Assembly: GCF_007858435.1 (NCBI RefSeq)
Contig: NZ_VIGW01000001.1
Coordinates: forward strand, 558,001 to 622,000
DNA: 64,000 nucleotides
DNA from: Tsukamurella asaccharolytica
GTDB lineage: Bacteria > Actinomycetota > Actinomycetes > Mycobacteriales > Mycobacteriaceae
Direction: 5' to 3'
Shown piece after piece: positions 62,157 to 64,000 of this stretch. Position 1 is the first letter of the stretch; each line of letters begins with the position of its first letter. The notes beneath the pieces are model-generated. The model worked only from the letters and a program-made list of their open reading frames with translations, searched no databases and was not told the DNA's origin. The position numbers and the translations under genes were made by a program.

Positions 62157-63530
62157 ATGCCCGATAACACTTCTCACCCCTCCGTCATCGTCGTCGGGGC
62201 CGGCTTCGCCGGCCTGACCGCTGCCCGGGAGCTCGAAGGCATCGGTGTGGACGTGCGGATCTTCGAGGCCCGCGACCGCATCGGCGGCCGGGCATGGACC
62301 GCCGAATGCTTGGGCGGACACACTCTCGAGATGGGCGCCACCTGGGTGCACTGGATGCAACCCTTCGTCTGGACCGAGATCACGCGGTACAACCAGGGCA
62401 TCTTCCCGAGTCCCGACATCGACGACGCCTACTGGTACAGCCGCGGTACGGTGCATCGGGGTACCGAACATGATCTCGACACCGCCCTGAGCCGGCTGCA
62501 GGCGAAGATTCTCGAGGACTCCCGCGAGTTCTTCCCTTTCCCGCACGATCCTATGGCCATCCTCAATGACCCGGTCACCGATCCCGACCTGGTCGCCCGC
62601 TTTCTGGCGGCGGACGAAGGTAGCGTCCTCGACTGCCTGCGCAACGGCGAATACAGCGACGAGGACATCGATCTCGCCGACTCCTACTGGTCCGCCGGCT
62701 ACCAGGGCAACACCGCCACAGCCTCGCCGCTGATGGCCAAACACTGGGGCGCACTCAGCGACCACCGCAGCTCGCTCATGGACGAGCAGACCCTACGGTT
62801 CAAGCTCACCAACGGAATGCGCGGGCTGTACCAGGCGATCGCCGACGACGTGCGCGCCGACATCTCGCTGAACACGCCAGTGCAGCGGATCGTGCACACT
62901 GCCGACGGTGCGGAGGTCACGCTCGTGGACGGCACCGTCGAGCGGGCGGATGCGGTCATCGTGACTGCGCCGATCGGGGCCTTGCAGCACATCGAGTTCC
63001 ATCCGCCGCTGCCGGAGGAGCAGCAGGAGGTGATCTCGGATGGCACCAACTCAACCGGCTTCAAGATCTGGATCAAGGTGGCGGGGCATCGGTCCGTGAT
63101 CGCCGGCGCCCCCGGTGACAACCCGATCTCGCTACTTCGCAGCGAGAAGATGCTGAGCGACGAGGACGCCACCATCATGGTGGGCTTCGGATCGAATCAC
63201 GAGGCCATCGTGCTCGACGACATCGCCTCGGCGCAGCGTGCGCTGGACGTCTGGGACGCGGACCTGACCGTGCTCGACTGCGGCGGCCACGACTGGGTTG
63301 CCGATAAGTGGTCCGGCCAGACCTGGGCGACATTGCGTTCGGGCCAGTTCTTCAACGGCTGGAGCAGATTTCACACCACTGACACCCGGCTGCGTTTCGC
63401 GGGAGCCGACTACGCGAAGGGCTGGAACGGCGTCGTGGTCGACGGTGCTATCGAGTCCGGGATCTCAACCGCGCGGATCCTGCTCACCGAGCTCCGCCCC
63501 CAGCGCGGGCGGAGCTGGCCAACGGAATAG
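62157..63530 (+). CDS. Flavin monoamine oxidase
   Basis: A 457-residue FAD-dependent amine oxidase. The dinucleotide motif VVGAGFAGLTAARELE (about 12-27) and RDRIGGRAWT (about 41-50) bind FAD; GATWVHWMQP (about 61-70) and the C-terminal FAGADYAKGWNGVVVDGAIESG (about 411-432) are family landmarks. No cysteine sits where eukaryotic MAO binds FAD covalently. It turns a primary amine into an aldehyde, ammonia and H2O2. The start is 8 nt after the permease stop. Confidence 0.92.
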   Translation: MPDNTSHPSVIVVGAGFAGLTAARELEGIGVDVRIFEARDRIGGRAWTAECLGGHTLEMGATWVHWMQPFVWTEITRYNQGIFPSPDIDDAYWYSRGTVHRGTEHDLDTALSRLQAKILEDSREFFPFPHDPMAILNDPVTDPDLVARFLAADEGSVLDCLRNGEYSDEDIDLADSYWSAGYQGNTATASPLMAKHWGALSDHRSSLMDEQTLRFKLTNGMRGLYQAIADDVRADISLNTPVQRIVHTADGAEVTLVDGTVERADAVIVTAPIGALQHIEFHPPLPEEQQEVISDGTNSTGFKIWIKVAGHRSVIAGAPGDNPISLLRSEKMLSDEDATIMVGFGSNHEAIVLDDIASAQRALDVWDADLTVLDCGGHDWVADKWSGQTWATLRSGQFFNGWSRFHTTDTRLRFAGADYAKGWNGVVVDGAIESGISTARILLTELRPQRGRSWPTE

Positions 63531-63579
63531 GACACGCAGCCGGATCGAGCGGCCTGGTCCGTCGCCGCTGGGCGCCACG

Positions 63580-63626
63580 GTCCGGGTGCGCCGGTCCGTC
63601 CGGAGGGGGGACCGGCGCACCCGGAC
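63580..63626. terminator. Perfect 18-bp bidirectional terminator hairpin
   Basis: GTCCGGGTGCGCCGGTCC (63580-63597) pairs with GGACCGGCGCACCCGGAC (63609-63626) around 11 nt, midway between the convergent amine oxidase and thiolase genes. No T-run on either side. Confidence 0.7.
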
Positions 63627-63633
63627 TGCGTGT

Positions 63634-64000
63634 TCAGTCGAGCCGTTCGAAGATCGCGGCGATGCCCTGCCCGCCACCGATGCACATAGTCTCTAGGAGG
63701 TAGCGGCCTTCCCGGCGCTGCAGCTCACACACACCAGTGGCAAGGATACGAGCACCGGTGGCGCCCACGGGGTGTCCGAGGGAGATCCCGGAGCCGTTGG
63801 GGTTGAGCCGCGGATCATCAACCGGCAGGCCCCATTCCGCGAGAACGGCCAGCGTCTGGGCGGCAAAGGCCTCATTGAGTTCGATCACGTCCATGTCGGT
63901 CAGGGTCAGACCGGCCCGCGCGAGCGCACTGGCGGTCGCAGGAACGGGTCCGATGCCCATCTCCTCGGGTGCGACGCCGGCGACAGCCCAAGAGACGAGG
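63634..64000 (-). CDS. Thiolase (acetyl-CoA acetyltransferase), C-terminal part
   Basis: The visible 122 residues are the C-terminal domain of a thiolase: [22 protein letters not shown] (catalytic His of the N-x-A-F loop region), [20 protein letters not shown] with the catalytic His, and [13 protein letters not shown] with the second catalytic Cys. The frame is open to the window edge, so the start lies outside. It should catalyse thiolytic cleavage or condensation of acyl-CoA. Confidence 0.95.
   Translation of the reverse strand, partial: LVSWAVAGVAPEEMGIGPVPATASALARAGLTLTDMDVIELNEAFAAQTLAVLAEWGLPVDDPRLNPNGSGISLGHPVGATGARILATGVCELQRREGRYLLETMCIGGGQGIAAIFERLD

Overview
The window is very GC-rich, with strong G/C preference at third codon positions, frequent GTG starts and dense ATGA/GTGA gene overlaps. 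Together with a CopD-CtaG fusion, a DUF222/HNH (13E12-type) protein, an MPT70-like fasciclin lipoprotein and a secretory LIP-type lipase, this points to a mycolic-acid actinobacterium (Mycobacteriales). A Tsukamurella-like genome is my best guess; no rRNA or marker gene is present to prove it. I see no tRNA, rRNA, CRISPR array, insertion sequence or prophage.

Layout. 1-9812: end of a DUF5313-like membrane protein, an HSL-type esterase, a copper-type P-type ATPase, an OpgC-like membrane protein, then a minus-strand group (Met/His-rich membrane protein, secreted protein, CopD-CtaG fusion) that looks like copper handling and cytochrome oxidase assembly, and a Trp/Pro-rich lipoprotein with a long Thr-rich tail. 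9822-18730: an Lrp regulator divergent from a PLP enzyme and a P5CR-like reductase, a DUF222-HNH protein, a secretory lipase, two small unknown genes, a patatin coupled to a Baeyer-Villiger monooxygenase, and a TauE/SafE exporter. 18794-24861: one seven-gene catabolic operon (MHS transporter, FCD-GntR regulator, nitrilase-fold amidase, DUF2848, HpaB-type flavin monooxygenase, cupin, HpaC-type flavin reductase) behind a GTTGTATACAAC palindrome. 24918-29421: PucR regulator divergent from gabT-gabD (GABA degradation). 29473-34747: a DUF218 protein, then a coupled DUF6421-SDR-threonine aldolase operon and two small membrane proteins.

34768-54955 is an exopolysaccharide locus: initiating sugar phosphotransferase, a cassette that makes a modified (probably C-methylated and/or amino) sugar, several glycosyltransferases, a GH5 glycanase, a WecG/TagA transferase, a Wzx flippase, a Wzz-like chain-length protein and a Wzy/ligase-like polymerase, which together form a Wzx/Wzy-type system. 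Three of its promoter regions share a TGCAATTGCA-like palindrome, suggesting a common regulator. 54992-58913: PF10118 metal-dependent hydrolase with a TetR regulator, SRPBCC protein, SDR and fasciclin lipoprotein on the minus strand. 59258-63530: an amine-catabolic operon (aldehyde dehydrogenase, APC permease, flavin monoamine oxidase). A convergent thiolase gene runs off the right edge.

The least understood and most attractive systems are the DUF6421-SDR-threonine aldolase operon (with a zincin-like HDxxH...EExxxD signature), the HpaB/DUF2848/nitrilase catabolic operon, and the modified-sugar cassette with its shared operator motif. Six or more genes have a TANNNT box 6-7 nt before the start codon, typical of leaderless actinobacterial transcripts.
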